From NCBI GenBank assembly GCA_017590115.1, contig JAGGNK010006437.1:434001-498000 (forward strand): 64,000 nucleotides of DNA. The letters are read 5' to 3'. Below are positions 9,064 to 21,420 of this stretch, piece after piece (the first letter of the stretch is position 1; each line of letters opens with the position of its first letter). The DNA comes from Montifringilla adamsi (Eukaryota > Chordata > Aves > Passeriformes > Passeridae). The translations under genes were made by a program, and so were the position numbers. Under the pieces are notes generated by a model. That model saw only the letters and a program-made list of their open reading frames with translations. It was not told the origin of the DNA and did no database searches.

Positions 9064-11619
9064 CAAGAAATAAGTAAATATTCTAATAATTATTCTAATA
9101 ATGCACTAACCTTTAGCCAACAGGTTAGTTTAAACCTTTTACAACAGGTTTAAAGACCTTTTAATATTCTTAAAAATTTCTAATCAGCTTATTATTGCAG
9201 AAGATAATTTGAAGGCAACGGAGTACAGTGGTGACAGTGCTGGACAGTGTTTCTAGGATATTGTGAAAAGAAATGTATAAGGAATTTTTGTTGGATTCTC
9301 GTGTACTAATTTTTTTTTTTTGTGTGTGTGTCTGTCAAGAGCAGCAATGTCTTAGAAAAGTAATGTCTGTGTCTCTGCTGGACCATACAGAAATACAAAA
9401 TATGAATTGCTAGATTGAATTGCAAAAACCCTTTCCATTTTCCCCAGCTTTTAAATGGCTTTTAAAATAGATTACCTGTTCAGAGCTGCACTAGTGACAA
9501 AACTATATAAAAATCTAAAATTTAGGTATCTTTGATGAAGTTTCAATGCTTGGATATAACAGGATGAATGCAAATTGATATTTCATGCGATCATCAATAA
9601 AATTCTTCTCTGAATGTCAAAAAAAAAATACGGCAAGCCTTATGATATGAGTGTGGAGCGCTTTGTCATTTTACAACAGTATTGTATGTGACAGCAGGCA
9701 GAAAAGACACAGGTTTCTTTATTTCCACAGTGTGTCTAAAAATCCTACAGCCCAGGAAATGATTTATGGCTTGAATGAAAGCAGTTCCAAAGAAGAGCTA
9801 CACCTTTGTTCATGATTTTTGAGAGATGAATGGATTCACAGTACCCCAGCCTTTTAAATAACCTTCCATAGGTTGAGTTTGCATGTGTAAACTGTAACAT
9901 TACAGTGTGATTTTCTATCATGTTTTATGCTCTGATTTTGCTATAGCGAAACATTTTTAATAATATTGAATAGTTACAAAATGAGCCTTTGGTATTTTAC
10001 AGCTGTGTGCACTATCAAAACGTTTTAGTAAAAAGTTTACACAGAAAGGATAGGAATGATTGAAAATCTTGAACACTATCAGTAGGATGATTCTGGTTCA
10101 ATTTCCCTCATTTATATTTTAATATTAAAAATTTTAGACAGTGTATGCAAGTTTGTTTACACAGTATTTTTAAATGCTTCTAATTTTAAATAAATGTGTG
10201 TATTTTCACCTATAGTGATAATCACATATAAAAGCTAATCACCAGCAAGGGTAATCATAAACTTGCAATTAAAGTGGCCAGTAACAATCATAATTTTCAA
10301 AAGACTAGTATGAAAAAATTGCTATTGGAGGTTTATAAATAATCTTTTTCTGTTGGGAAAACCACATAGCCACACACTTTACAAAGGGATATCTTTGCTC
10401 ATGTGTAATACAGACAATCTGCAAGTGAATTGTGATAAGCTAATTCTGTTTCTGATAACAGCCTGGCCCTGGCAACAGGAAATAGGACAAGTAATTTTCT
10501 TACTTACCTGACTTTTCAAATCCTCATTTTTCACAGGAAATGAGATGACTCACTTTAGGGCCACTGTGGATTTAAAATTTGTTATGAAATTTTCCCAAAC
10601 AAGTTCTCAAAGTGTACCAGTGTTCAATTATGAAACAATATTTGACTTTATAAGGAATTACAAATCCTCATTGCACTTGATTCTTGCTTTTTCTATGAGT
10701 ACATCCAGAAAAAACTTGAAAGTCTAACCGCAGAAAGTAATCTCATCTTATGATTTTCTGTCTTGAAAAATGGTTGTTGTTTGCCTGTTCTGAAACTACA
10801 CTGTACTATAGAAAATAGAATAATCTGGCTTTTCTTTAGCCTAAAACATCAGTGATACTTCCAGAAAGTAGTGGTTTTAAGAGGACATTCATTAAATCAT
10901 TCTACCACTTTTGAACAATGAATTCTTATTTTACGAACCTTATCCCAGCACAATTAAACATCAGAAATATTGAAATTAATATCATTTCCTGGTTCTCAAG
11001 TTAAAAATATTTTGAGGATACTGTATAGCATGATTTAGCTTTAGTTTATTCTTCTGTTCAAGTTTCTTGTTTTCTTCTGTTGTTGAAGTCAACCTTCTAG
11101 AGTGACTCAGTGAAATAAAGATAGTGCGAAAACCACTTTGGTAACCTGAAAAGTACTATGTATTTCAAAACAGAATTGTACCCCATTTTCTTCAAATCAG
11201 TAGTAGGTATTATAATCTTACCTCACAAAGGATGAAAGTACTGTAAATTGAGGAAAAGTCTTCTGTGGTCTTTTGTGTGTATGTGATAAATTTAATTTTC
11301 AGACAATAATTGCAACATAAAAAAATACATTCCTTTTTCTTCTTTTTAATATATGTTTTTAAAGATAGCAAGAGGAATATAGCTAAGTATCTCCCAAAAT
11401 TAAGACCCTCAAGCCACACGGTCAAAAAAATTTCTAGAAGTGCAACTTCTGCACAAGGGCAAAACACTACTTGGAAGTGCATTAAAATGCAAAGGCAATT
11501 ATGCATAAGAAACACTGGAAGTAAAACAATGAAGACATAAACACAGCAAAAATTTATAAAATCTTTCATTCTTACATACTTATTATGTCTGCCTTTTAAT
11601 ATCAATACCAAGCTCGACT
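9064..11619. other. Unannotated AT-rich stretch
   Basis: No gene or transposon is recognised. The part at about 9850-10540 has repeated TAAT, TGATAA and TTTGCAT-like motifs in non-repetitive sequence and reads like candidate conserved noncoding DNA. Short open frames (for example 10545-10727) have no domain signature. Confidence 0.4.
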
Positions 11620-12110
11620 TCACTGATCACACACTACAGCCACCAGGTAAATGTGAACTGCAGGTGATTTACCTCTGACTTGCATCAGTGAATAACAAAC
11701 TTGGAAAAGCAAGTCCAGAGAGTTGAAGTTGGGTCTTGGATGTTGCACAGGGGACAGGGACAAAGAGACATTTGGAAACCAAACCCACATAGAAAGCAGG
11801 GCCAGTGCTGGGGATGAGAATAAGTACCTTCTCAAGACAGCATTTGAAAGGACCAGGTGCTGAAAGCTGAGCTGAAGCAGAGCTTGGGAAAGGGAGCAGG
11901 GCTGGGCAGTAAGTCCAGGTCTGCTTGTGCCCTCCAGCCCCTGACAGCTGAAGACAAACAGGTTAAAGACAAATACTGGGAGCATGACCACGTGGTGACT
12001 CCACACCTCTGATTCGCAGCATTTAGATATATCTGTGCACTCAAAGGTAGTGATGACTGGCCCAAAGGAGCTTATATGGTCATGACTGTGTGGAGCTAAA
12101 GTGATCAACT
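11620..12110. other. GC-richer block with an orphan minus-strand open frame
   Basis: The block is noticeably richer in G and C than its flanks. It contains a 162-codon minus-strand frame (11620-12108) and a shorter overlapping one. The predicted protein is rich in serine, leucine and valine and has no motif I recognise. There is no splice context, no upstream promoter and no nearby gene. An unidentified old repeat is as likely an explanation as a coding exon. Confidence 0.3.
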
Positions 12111-12812
12111 GTCATTTTCATTGAAGTTTTATGCCAGGTTTTACCAAGGACTTTCTTAAGCCTGTAATTTTATAACCATTCCATTATCATCTATACATTA
12201 CAAGAGCAAAGCTACTTAGTCAGTGATCTATAAAATGAAATCTCAATGAGATCCAGCTCTTGAGAAATTCAAATGGTCTGGATGGGTTGATACCCTTATT
12301 GCAGGAAAGAACTAATTTGTACACAAAAAGCATGTGAGTGAATAATTTTGTCTTTTGTAAACTAGCTTATTTAAAATTACTATTCTACCTAGAGCTCTGG
12401 GCAGCCCTGTCAACACAGACCGTCCGAATACATGATCTAATGTGTTCATCGTATTTCATAAACATTACAATTCATTTTAGAATATTGAATTTCATAAACT
12501 AATGTTTAAAAAGAGAATATGTGAAGCATAGGAGCCGCACCATAATTATCCTAACTCCAGAAAAATTCTCAAAATATTAACTATCCTACTCTACATATTG
12601 CATTTATGAAACATTCACCTTTTCTGCAGAGCTGACAGCATGAAAATGCTTTAGAAGGTACTCAAGAAAAGAAACTGTAGAAATGCATCCTGTACATGAA
12701 CTATATAACACTTTCAGCAGTGCAACATAGAAGTATTTGAATTGTTTAACAAATTTTTCCCAGCATTAATATTTGCGCAGTTTCTGAAAGCATGTTCTTC
12801 TCCAGTGGAAGA
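12111..12812. other. Unannotated noncoding stretch
   Basis: AT-rich DNA without recognised features. Confidence 0.45.
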
Positions 12813-12896
12813 CAATAGGGATTTTCACTCTTATATAAGTGAAATGCATTGGAAATAGGGATTTTCACTCTTATACTAAATGTCAGAATGCATTGG
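12813..12896. repeat. Two-copy ~40-base tandem duplication
   Basis: The segment beginning AATAGGGATTTTCACTCTTA at 12814 recurs at 12854. Each copy runs to an ATGCATTGGAAA block. The second copy carries a few extra bases. It looks like a local duplication, not a transposon. Confidence 0.85.
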
Positions 12897-13974
12897 AAAA
12901 ATCTTAGCCATTTGGAATACAGCAATGCCATGGAAATATTGAACTGCAAACTGATTTTGTAGGACGGAGGTTCACTTTGGATTCTTTGAATAAAGAAACC
13001 TGACTCAAAATACAGGCTGTTCTTCCTATTCATGTGAAGTTAACACTTGGATCCAATAGTGAAGGGTAAAGATGCGAGTCAGAAGACCCAAATTACATGT
13101 TTGTGATTAGCTACTCTTGGGTTTTCAAGATGAGCTCATTATCATGTAAATAAGCTCAGTGACATTGCTGGCCTTAGAGAAGAGCTACTGGTGTAAAGCA
13201 GTTCTCAATATTCATTGGCCTATTGAAAAACTCATGAAAGGAAAGGTGGCAATGTAAACCTGCAAGAAAAATCCCAACATTAGTAGGACCTTCCCAGTGA
13301 CAGTGTCCTTTGATCATTGCTGTTGTTTGCTGTGGCAATGCAGGGTTTATTTTCACAGTAGAGGACTGTACTATCTACAGGAAACATCATAAAGCACATA
13401 CTCAACAAAGTCAAGATTGCCTGCTCAAACTGGAATTCATTAACTTTTAAAAATCAATACTATTTCTTATTGAAATTGTGTCATATAAATTGTGTTTGTT
13501 TAAATTCCACTTTGTTCAAAACAAATCATCCTTAGTGATGGGATTTCCTTTTAAAATGAACATATAGTTATTTTAAAAATTACAGACACATTGGCAAATT
13601 CATTAAAAAAGTCCATCAATGTTGTCTTTTTTGATATAAATGTATCCAAAGAGGAACTTAATCAGACAGGTAGTCAGGTAATCAGTTTGATAGAATTTAG
13701 ATTTAATTCTGTATCCAATTTACATCTCAGACTTACTTTCTCAACAGAATTTCCACATTGTTCAAACCAAACTCTATTTTCTTCACATCTATAGTGGGGC
13801 CATACCTAAGACACCTGCATCCATACTTTAGGTATAGGAGCTGTCCCACAGAGTAATTTAGCTTTATCTGTACTATGATATGAATTCATCAGTAAGAAAT
13901 ACATATTTTTTTAAAAAATAAATCATCAAGATTATTTAGAAAACTAAAACATAAATACACTTATGTGTTCGAGT
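12897..13974. other. Unannotated noncoding stretch
   Basis: AT-rich, apparently unique sequence with no recognised gene or repeat. Confidence 0.45.
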
Positions 13975-14520
13975 AGGTTTCAAAGAGCTGGCTGGCAGCA
14001 GAGGGTGGCAGAACTGGCTTCCATAAGAAGAGTCCAAGGGCTGGTCCATGCCTGTCATCTATAGCAAACCCACTGCAGGACACAGCTGAGCCTAACAGCC
14101 TTGAGTGGTGGCACCTCTGTTAAGACATATACAAGAAAAAGGAAAAACTGCACAGCTGTGAGGACAAGAAGGATGGGAAAACAGCTAAGTGGACACCGAA
14201 GTCGAAGAAGAAGAGATGGCAGAGGTGCTTCCAGCACCTCTAGGAACCCTGCACAGGAGCAGGTGGACGCTTCCTGAAGGAAGCTGAGGCATGGGCAAAA
14301 CCTGCTCCTGACTAATTTCATTCCCCTGACAGTAACTGCAGCCCATGGAGAGGATCTCAGTCAGGAACAGCTTTCCTGGCACGAACTGTAGCCCATGAAG
14401 GGTCTGTGCTATGAGTCTTTTCCCAAATTTTATCTCATGGAGAGATCCCACATTCGATCTGGGAAAAATTGCAGGCAGGAAGGACAGCAAAGAGTGACTG
14501 TTGTTGACTGATCAGATCCC
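13975..14520 (-). mobile_element. ERV/LTR-type interspersed repeat, minus strand
   Basis: A GC-richer block whose minus strand repeats phrases such as CATGGGCTGCAGTTACTG and CATGGGCTACAGTTCGTG, followed by a CACCTGCTCCTGTGCAGGGT segment and a CTTCTTCTTCGACTTCGGTG segment. This phrase pattern is familiar from avian interspersed repeats of probable retroviral origin, but I cannot assign a family. Several minus-strand frames (14055-14321, 14185-14490) overlap it without recognisable domains. Edges are approximate. Confidence 0.5.
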
Positions 14521-15206
14521 CCTATTCCCAGTTCTCCTGCTCTATTTGGATGGAAGAAAATAGAGGAGTTGTGTGTAAGGAATGAAGTTCAGCTTCACAA
14601 CAGGGTTGTGAGGCAAAGCTTTTGTCTTTGTTTCTCACCATGCAACTCTACATTTAATGGGCAATAAACTAAACTCAGTTTCCCAAGCAAAGTCCTATTT
14701 GCCTGTGGTGGCAACTGGTAAGTGACTTCCCTGTCTTGGGATAATTTTTGTCATGAACTCAGCCCATGCAGACAATATTTAGATATGATGGTTTCTTGAT
14801 TGTATAGAGAAAACTACTTAAAAAGAGACACAACATCTTTCTATAACAGTAACATTAAAATTTTTTTTTTTGACAAGTGAAACATTCCATCATTCCTGCA
14901 ATGCCTGAAATGTTGAAAGTTCTTCTAAGCCTGAGAACTTGTACAGTTTTATAGTATTTATATCTGCATTGTTTTCTCCACACCATAAAAGTAAAGCCAA
15001 TAAGACCCTAAAAAATGTTTCTACTTTAGAAAACATAGTAATCATTGTCCCACAAGAAAAAATTGTATTTATTTCCCTGAAGTTAAAGGTAGAAGAATAA
15101 ATTCTGATAATTCAAGAAAACAGTCATTCTAAAGATGTATAATTAAAAACGAACAACAAAAATCACCATAAGCTTATGAAAATAAAACCATCACTATAAG
15201 CCCAGG

Positions 15207-15210
<4 letters not shown>
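14521..15210. other. Unannotated noncoding stretch
   Basis: No recognised feature in this AT-rich stretch, which runs up to a 27-base A-tract. Confidence 0.45.

Positions 15211-15237
<27 letters not shown>
15211..15237 (+). repeat. Poly-A tract, 27 bases
   Basis: Uninterrupted run of A, followed by a further A-rich stretch. No AATAAA lies at tail distance upstream, so a retroposed mRNA is not supported. Confidence 0.95.
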
Positions 15238-15240
<3 letters not shown>

Positions 15241-15556
15241 AAAATAACAAATTGGAGAAAGCAAGTTCCCTACAACCTGAGACTACCTAAAGACTGCTGT
15301 AGCTGTTTCTTCTTGCCATACACAGACACTTTAGCTAACAAACAAGTACACTGGAAAAGAGCCTTGAAAGTTCAAAAGCTGCAGAGGAGCAGCAAGTGGT
15401 AACACAATGACTGTAGAGAAAGCAGTATGCAGGAAGCAGCTGAATTTCCAGGATTCTGCAAGTCAGAAATTTGCATGAGACCTATCCAGAGGCTTTTCAG
15501 AAATTAAACCTCTGTTACCTGAAATAGCTGTGTCCATGCACTTTCTCCTGATATCA

Positions 15557-15557
<1 letters not shown>

Positions 15558-15590
<33 letters not shown>
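15558..15590 (+). repeat. Poly-A tract, 33 bases
   Basis: Uninterrupted run of A. An ATTAAA lies about 50 bases upstream, further than the usual 10-30 bases. The 320 bases between this and the 15211 tract show no coding features. Confidence 0.95.
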
Positions 15591-15593
<3 letters not shown>

Positions 15594-17202
15594 AAAATTA
15601 CAGGCAAAAGACAAACAGTTTGTGTTAGTTTGTGTTTTTCCCTTCTACTGCAATAAGCTTCTCTTATGCACTTATTTAATTTCTGTGTTATGCTGGTCTC
15701 ACAGAAGAAATTGCAAATGCACACACTCCTATATGGACACAAGGTAACACTGGAATATGCAAGACTTACTTATAAGATTTAGGCAATATTTGTGTTTCAA
15801 CCCTTTCCCAAATTGAGATCATCTTCTACAGAAGAATTCTCTATTCCACTTTTCTAGACAAACATTTTTTAAAAATAATAATATTTGACATACAAGCCTC
15901 TTTCTAGATAAATATTCTTGCGTGTGCATGTATATGAATTGCACAAGAACAAAGAAAGAAGATCTGTAAAAACCCATGGAAACACAGGACTGGGAGGCCT
16001 CCAGGTCTGTGTGGTTGGTGTGTTGTGTTGTAAGACTACATTTACAAGTGTTATGGACTCCAATTTGAAAATAATTTTGAATTTTTCTGTTATTCTCCAT
16101 GACCTTTTAGTTGACTGAATCTGCAGAAACATGCTGCTCTACTTTCTAGATGTTTCCTTCTAGTGCCCAAACAGAACTTAGTTGAAATCAGTTTCTATCC
16201 TTCTTTTTTTCTGCCAGCATGATTTTGTTCTTCCTCTCTGGAGTGTGCATCACATTCCCACTGTGCCCCATTGGACATATAAAAAATAACCAAGATTCTC
16301 TGCAATGTAGTGGATTAATTAAAGAATCACAGACTATTTTTCTTTTATTGTATGCACTCTTCTTTCTCTTGGTGATCCTTGAAGCAATTTCTTGTTTCAG
16401 CAAGAGTTAATTTTCTTGAAAACAGCCAATCAAAACTCTGCAGGGTTCAAAATTAGGTCAATCAGTGCTTAATACCATAGATTTAAAATTCCTTCTGTCT
16501 GCTGAATACAATTCAAATGATACAACTTGTACTTGCTTCTATCATGGAATTATTATTTTTCATCAAGGACTCTAGCTTTCATTGCTGTTATTTAATAGAG
16601 AAGCTACACTTTGTACAGTGTCCAATGCTATATAGTTCATGAAGAGAAATAAGCCTGCTCTTTGGAAGGAAATCTTTTATCTAAACATCAGAGATCTAGC
16701 ATTATAAAGAAGAATTCAGAATCCAAAATACTGAGTATCTGAAGAGGATTTTTTGTAAACTATAAGATTTAAAGAATTCTACATTACATTTCAGATTCCT
16801 TATTCCCAATTTTACTTTCAGTTTATGTGTCACTGGGAAAGATCTGGGCTTTTGATTATCTCTGACTACAGATTAAAAAACTAATGGGCTCAGGACTAAC
16901 CTCTGACATTTGATTCCACCAATATTTGCTACATTTCCCATGACATTGTAGGAATGGCTTTCCTTAAAAGTTGACCTACAAAAATCCTGTGTGAATCCCC
17001 TAAGCCATATAGTTGTGGACGAAAAATAAAATAAGTCTTAAAAAAATATCACAGATTGTTTTCTCAATATTTCAACAGGGTAATTGCTGGCAAAAACCCT
17101 ATAAATTCATTGTTTGCTGAGTTTTGCACATTGTATTGGAGCATTGTGATATCAAAGAAGCAGTGAAAATTTGTTTTTCTGTTCCTCTCTTTCTTTTAAA
17201 TA
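15591..17202. other. Unannotated noncoding stretch
   Basis: Mostly AT-rich DNA. Short frames on both strands at 15819-16410 overlap one another and lack domains. No repeat is recognised. Confidence 0.45.
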
Positions 17203-17332
17203 GACCATCTTTGTTTAACCCATGCAGACATCTCAGCCCTGTGCTTGTTCACCCACACTGCTGCAGAAGTGGGATCAAGAAGAGAATCAGAAGGGCAGGA
17301 GTGTGAAAACTAGTGGATTGAGAAAAAGACAA

Positions 17333-17338
17333 TTTAAT
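17333..17338 (-). terminator. LTR polyadenylation-like signal ATTAAA
   Basis: Complement reads ATTAAA, about 180 bases downstream of the TATA box on the minus strand. Confidence 0.5.
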
Positions 17339-17514
17339 AGCGAAATCAAAAGCCGTGCACACAAGCAAAGTGAAACAAGGAATTGATTAACGATTTCCCG
17401 TGGGCAGTCAGGTGTTCAGCATCACTGGGATAGCAGGGCCCCATCACATAAAACTGTGACTTGGGAAGAAAAACGCCATGACTTCAAACACCCTCCCTTC
17501 CTTCTTCCACCTGC

Positions 17515-17524
17515 TTTTTATACT
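17515..17524 (-). promoter_or_regulatory. LTR TATA box
   Basis: Complement reads AGTATAAAAA, placed between the U3-like and R/U5-like parts of the LTR. Confidence 0.65.
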
Positions 17525-17840
17525 GAGCATGCTACGGGATATCTCTTTGATCACTTGGGGCAGCTGTCCTGTCTGTGTCCCCTCCCGAATTCCTGCCATA
17601 TCACTCATCCTACTCACTGTCAGGGCAGTGTGAAAAGCAGAAAAGCCCTTGATTCTGTGTTAGCTCTGCTCAGCAACGTCAAAAACCCCTTGTGTTATCA
17701 ACGCTGTTTTAGTCACAGATCCAAAACACAGCACCATAGAAGAAGAAAAGAAAATTAACTCTACTGTGGTTAAAAACAGTACAGAGATTTAAAACTGCCG
17801 GTACTGGAGACATTTACATCCAGAAATCCCTCCCAAAGTA

Positions 17841-20800
17841 CTCAATCTGACCATGTACTTTGTGATCCTTTTTTAAAATGAAGAATCTTTTAAAAGTCAT
17901 GTGCAAGAGACTTTTTGCCACACAGTGGCTTCAAGGAAGATTTGTTGTACAAATTTTCTAGGGGAAGCATAATTTCACCTAATTAGCAAATTGTTTTTCC
18001 CAGCCAGGTTATTTGTGGCCCAGAAGATGAAAATATTTTACTGTAGCATCTGAGTGCATAAAACTTTTATTCGTTTACTGTGACATAGAAGCTTGGTGAG
18101 ATTTGAAATACTGTTACTCTCATTTTAAAGTAGGGAACAAATCACTACTGTCCTTGTACAAAAAAAATACATACTCTACTTCAAAAAACATGTAAGTCCA
18201 CTTGGTGTTACCCATGTATTGAAGGCTACATAAATTCAGGAGTTTTCTTTGACTGTTGCTACACTGAAGGGATTTGCTCACATAGACAAAGTTCAGGTTG
18301 GAGCACATTCCACCTTTCTGAGTCAGATGAGCATTTCTGTGGTTCAAGAGGGAAAAATATGGTAATACATGCTCAAAATATATAGTTCTAGTCAAATTCT
18401 TTTACACACAAACTGGAAGTCTAGGAAGTAAATGGGAGGAACACTCTCCCTCCAATATTTCGCAGTGACTGTGAAACAGGTACAGCAGAGTACAAACCTA
18501 CCCTGAACATTGAAATATATCTTGCTATTAGAGATAATACATATTCAATCATACCTTTATGAGTGTCTAGCCTATATATACTTCATGTTTTAATTTATAT
18601 TGTAGTATACCGTTATATGTTGCAATAACATAGCCATCATGTCAACACATAACTTTGATGCCCTCTGTACTGAAAGGGCAGGTTTAATGAGGAGAACACC
18701 ATTAATATTTTAATATAATTACATCATTATTTAAAATGAACCCAAGGATACATTGAGGGAATTGTGAACAACTCACCAATATCAGTAAAGTGGTGGCAGA
18801 TGTTATAAAGTACGGAAGTAACAATCACTTGGATAAATAGGACTACGAGAAAGTAAAAAGAGGCTTAACAAAGGGTAAGGAGGCCACAAAATTCAGGGAG
18901 ACATTGTCTTTGGAGGATTCCACCAGCAAAGGTGCAAATGAGAGGGCAGTCTGCTGCGGCAGGTCCCTATAAGCTCTCGGCAGCATCCCTCGCCAAAAGA
19001 AAGTTGACAGAAGAAAAGAAGGACTGTCTTAATGTGGAAAAAGAGTAGGTAAAAAATGAAAACTCATGTTTTCCCAGAAGCAAGTAAACATGAGTATATC
19101 ATAGTTTTGCTGTCCTAAATCTTTGAGGGTGTGAAGAATTTTTTTTTTTCCTTGTACAGAATCTCAAATGAAACAAATGAAACTAGCAGGCAGGAATTTC
19201 CCACCAAAAATAGCAATATTTCTAGAGAGTTTGCAACTCCTATCCTCAAGGGGATATAAAAATTAAAATAATTTATTTGGCTTAGAAATCAGAATTTTGT
19301 ATTTGGCTGGACAAACTTATACAGATTAATCCATTTGGGATTAAAGAGAGACACCTCTGTGGAAGTATTGGTAAACACTTCTATTTCTTTATTTTTCATT
19401 GCTGCCTAGCAGATACTACATTAGACTACTGTTTTCATTTAAAAACTTTCACCATGAGGGAAATACGTGCAGATTTAGAAAGATAAGAATATTTAATTAA
19501 ATTTGAAACACGTTTTACTTGTTTTGTGATATTTCCCCGTTTTTCATTTTTAATATTATGCAGCAACATTAAAAACAAGTTAACTGAGATTTTTTCAACA
19601 AAACCACTAATGTTATAAAATTACATTTCTGTTTTCCATAAACACTATTTACACAGTGCAACTATATTATATTAAAATTATGTACTCTGTTATGTATATG
19701 TTGATAGAAAGGGAGTTGCAGTTTAGCAAAGTAATTCAGTCTTTAGGTTTGATTTTGTTGCATATGATTTTTCCTATTTGTAGGATTTAAATCTAGATCA
19801 ACATGAATTAGCTATTTTACAAATTAAATCACCACATTTTGCAAAATTCAGAAAACAGGAAAAAAATTGTTTTGCTTTTTAATTGCACTTTTGTATAGTG
19901 AGATAATAAGCACAGCAATTCATTATATGGAGGTTAAAAAATGATATGTCTGAGTAGATCATCAGACAGATTTGCACAGTTGGATATTTTTACAAATAGA
20001 AGACTTTTTCAAGAGAATGTATATTTCTTGGATTGGATGTAATATTTTGACCTACACTTTCACATAATCATTGTTTTTCCTAGCAAAGCCTTTGGTACCA
20101 TTTCAGCCTAGAGAACATATAAATGAAAAACCAATGGGCAAATTGCAATTTAATACTTTTAATCCTTTCTCAGTTATTTCAGCATCACTCAAGATTTTCA
20201 CATTTTCACCTCAAAAATTGGTTAAATAGAAAATGATGCCATATCGAAAACAGTAGAATGGTAAAACCTGTAGGTAAATTCATAGTAAGAACAGAGACCT
20301 AACATTAATATCTCATACTAATGTCACATTTATTATTTTTTTTTTCTCTCTAAATTCTACCAAAGCTCTGCCTGCTTCCTTCTCTTTTCTCTTATGCCTT
20401 TAATTATGCAGATTGCAATGGTTTTTCTTGTCTGTTAATTTCAGGATCAAAAAAGCTCTTTCAAAAGAGTATCAATATTCATGTATGACACTTGACTTAA
20501 TTTAAGCTCAAACTCGTTTGTTCCTGCAGCAGTCTCTTTTCAATGTCAGCATTCAAATTCACCCGTCTCCTCACACAGTTCATATAAAAAGTGATAATTG
20601 ATACTTTGATAATTTTCTATCATAATCCTAGATTACCTGTAAAGAGATTGGAAAATTACTCTCAGCATAGGTTAACAACTGCAGAAATTAAAGGAAAAAT
20701 AAGGTTTACTAAAACAATAAGTTTAACATCATGGAAGAATATTTTCTTTCTGCAACAGGTGGCACATCTGAAAGAAAATTCACATTTTGAACAGCCAACA

Positions 20801-20864
20801 CAGCTCCGTCCCCCACAGAAAAACCCCACCCAACTATACTGAGAATATTCCCTCAAAGTAAATA
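17841..20864. other. Unannotated AT-rich stretch between two related ERV pieces
   Basis: No retroviral coding sequence is seen between the two related ERV ends, so they are probably separate insertions or a rearranged pair. The part at about 19400-20560 is very AT-rich with many TTTAAT and TAATTA cores and could hold conserved noncoding DNA. A GC-richer patch at about 18850-19020 is unassigned. Confidence 0.4.
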
Positions 20865-21420
20865 AACCATAAACACACCATCATCCATGTGGTCAGTTTG
20901 GGTCTGTTGTCCTGCCTGTATCCCTTCTGAAGCTCCTTCACACCACCATCCTATTTGCTGTCGGGGCTGTTCAACAATCAACACCGGTGTGTTATCAACC
21001 ATTGGTGTTTTAGTCACAAACCAAAAACACAGCCCCAGTGAAGTAAATTAACTGCATCACAGATGAACCTGGTGGTATCTCCACCCCTTGTTCTGTACCA
21101 TTTACATTGTTCTCACTAGTGGGTCTTACACTACCCAATACACCCTTATTAAATACCCCCCTCCTCATCTTTTGATATACACACAGAGATCAATCCCTCA
21201 GTCTATGGGTCACCCCATAAAATATCCATAGAATGTCCAGAGCCCAATCAGCCCATGATTTGAGTTCCATCTCTTATGGCAGGGGCTCAGGACAAGGAGA
21301 AATGGTGTGTTATTTTGAGTTATTGAATGCCAAAATCATCTCAGGTTTGGTCACTGCTGGACTTGCCTGCCTTCTTGCAAGGCTCATCCTCCTGCTTTCC
21401 TACAGTTCAGATCATAGGTT
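20865..21420 (-). mobile_element. ERV 3' internal fragment with truncated LTR, minus strand
   Basis: The left part (20880-21130) matches 17563-17840: the TGTGTTATCAAC core, TTTTAGTCACA, AAAACACAGC, GTAAATTAACT and ACCATTTACAT blocks appear in the same order. It then runs further upstream into retroviral 3' internal sequence, including a GGTCACCCCATAAAATATCC segment near 21210. The LTR half carrying TATA box and U5 is missing at the left edge, so the copy is truncated. The plus-strand frame at 21233-21589 is antisense to the element and not expected to be a gene. Confidence 0.65.

Larger units (their letters stand above)
17203..17840 (-). mobile_element. LTR with adjoining ERV 3' end, minus strand
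   Basis: On the minus strand this block has a TATA box (complement of 17515-17524, reading AGTATAAAAA), then an ATTAAA signal (complement of 17333-17338) followed by a GTCTTTTTCTCAATCCA-like R/U5 end near 17210. Upstream, 17563-17840 is homologous to 20865-21130: both share a TGTGTTATCAAC core, a TTTTAGTCACA core and an AAAACACAGC core. This is an avian LTR element, class uncertain. The left edge is inferred from the GTTTAACCC end near 17213. Confidence 0.75.
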
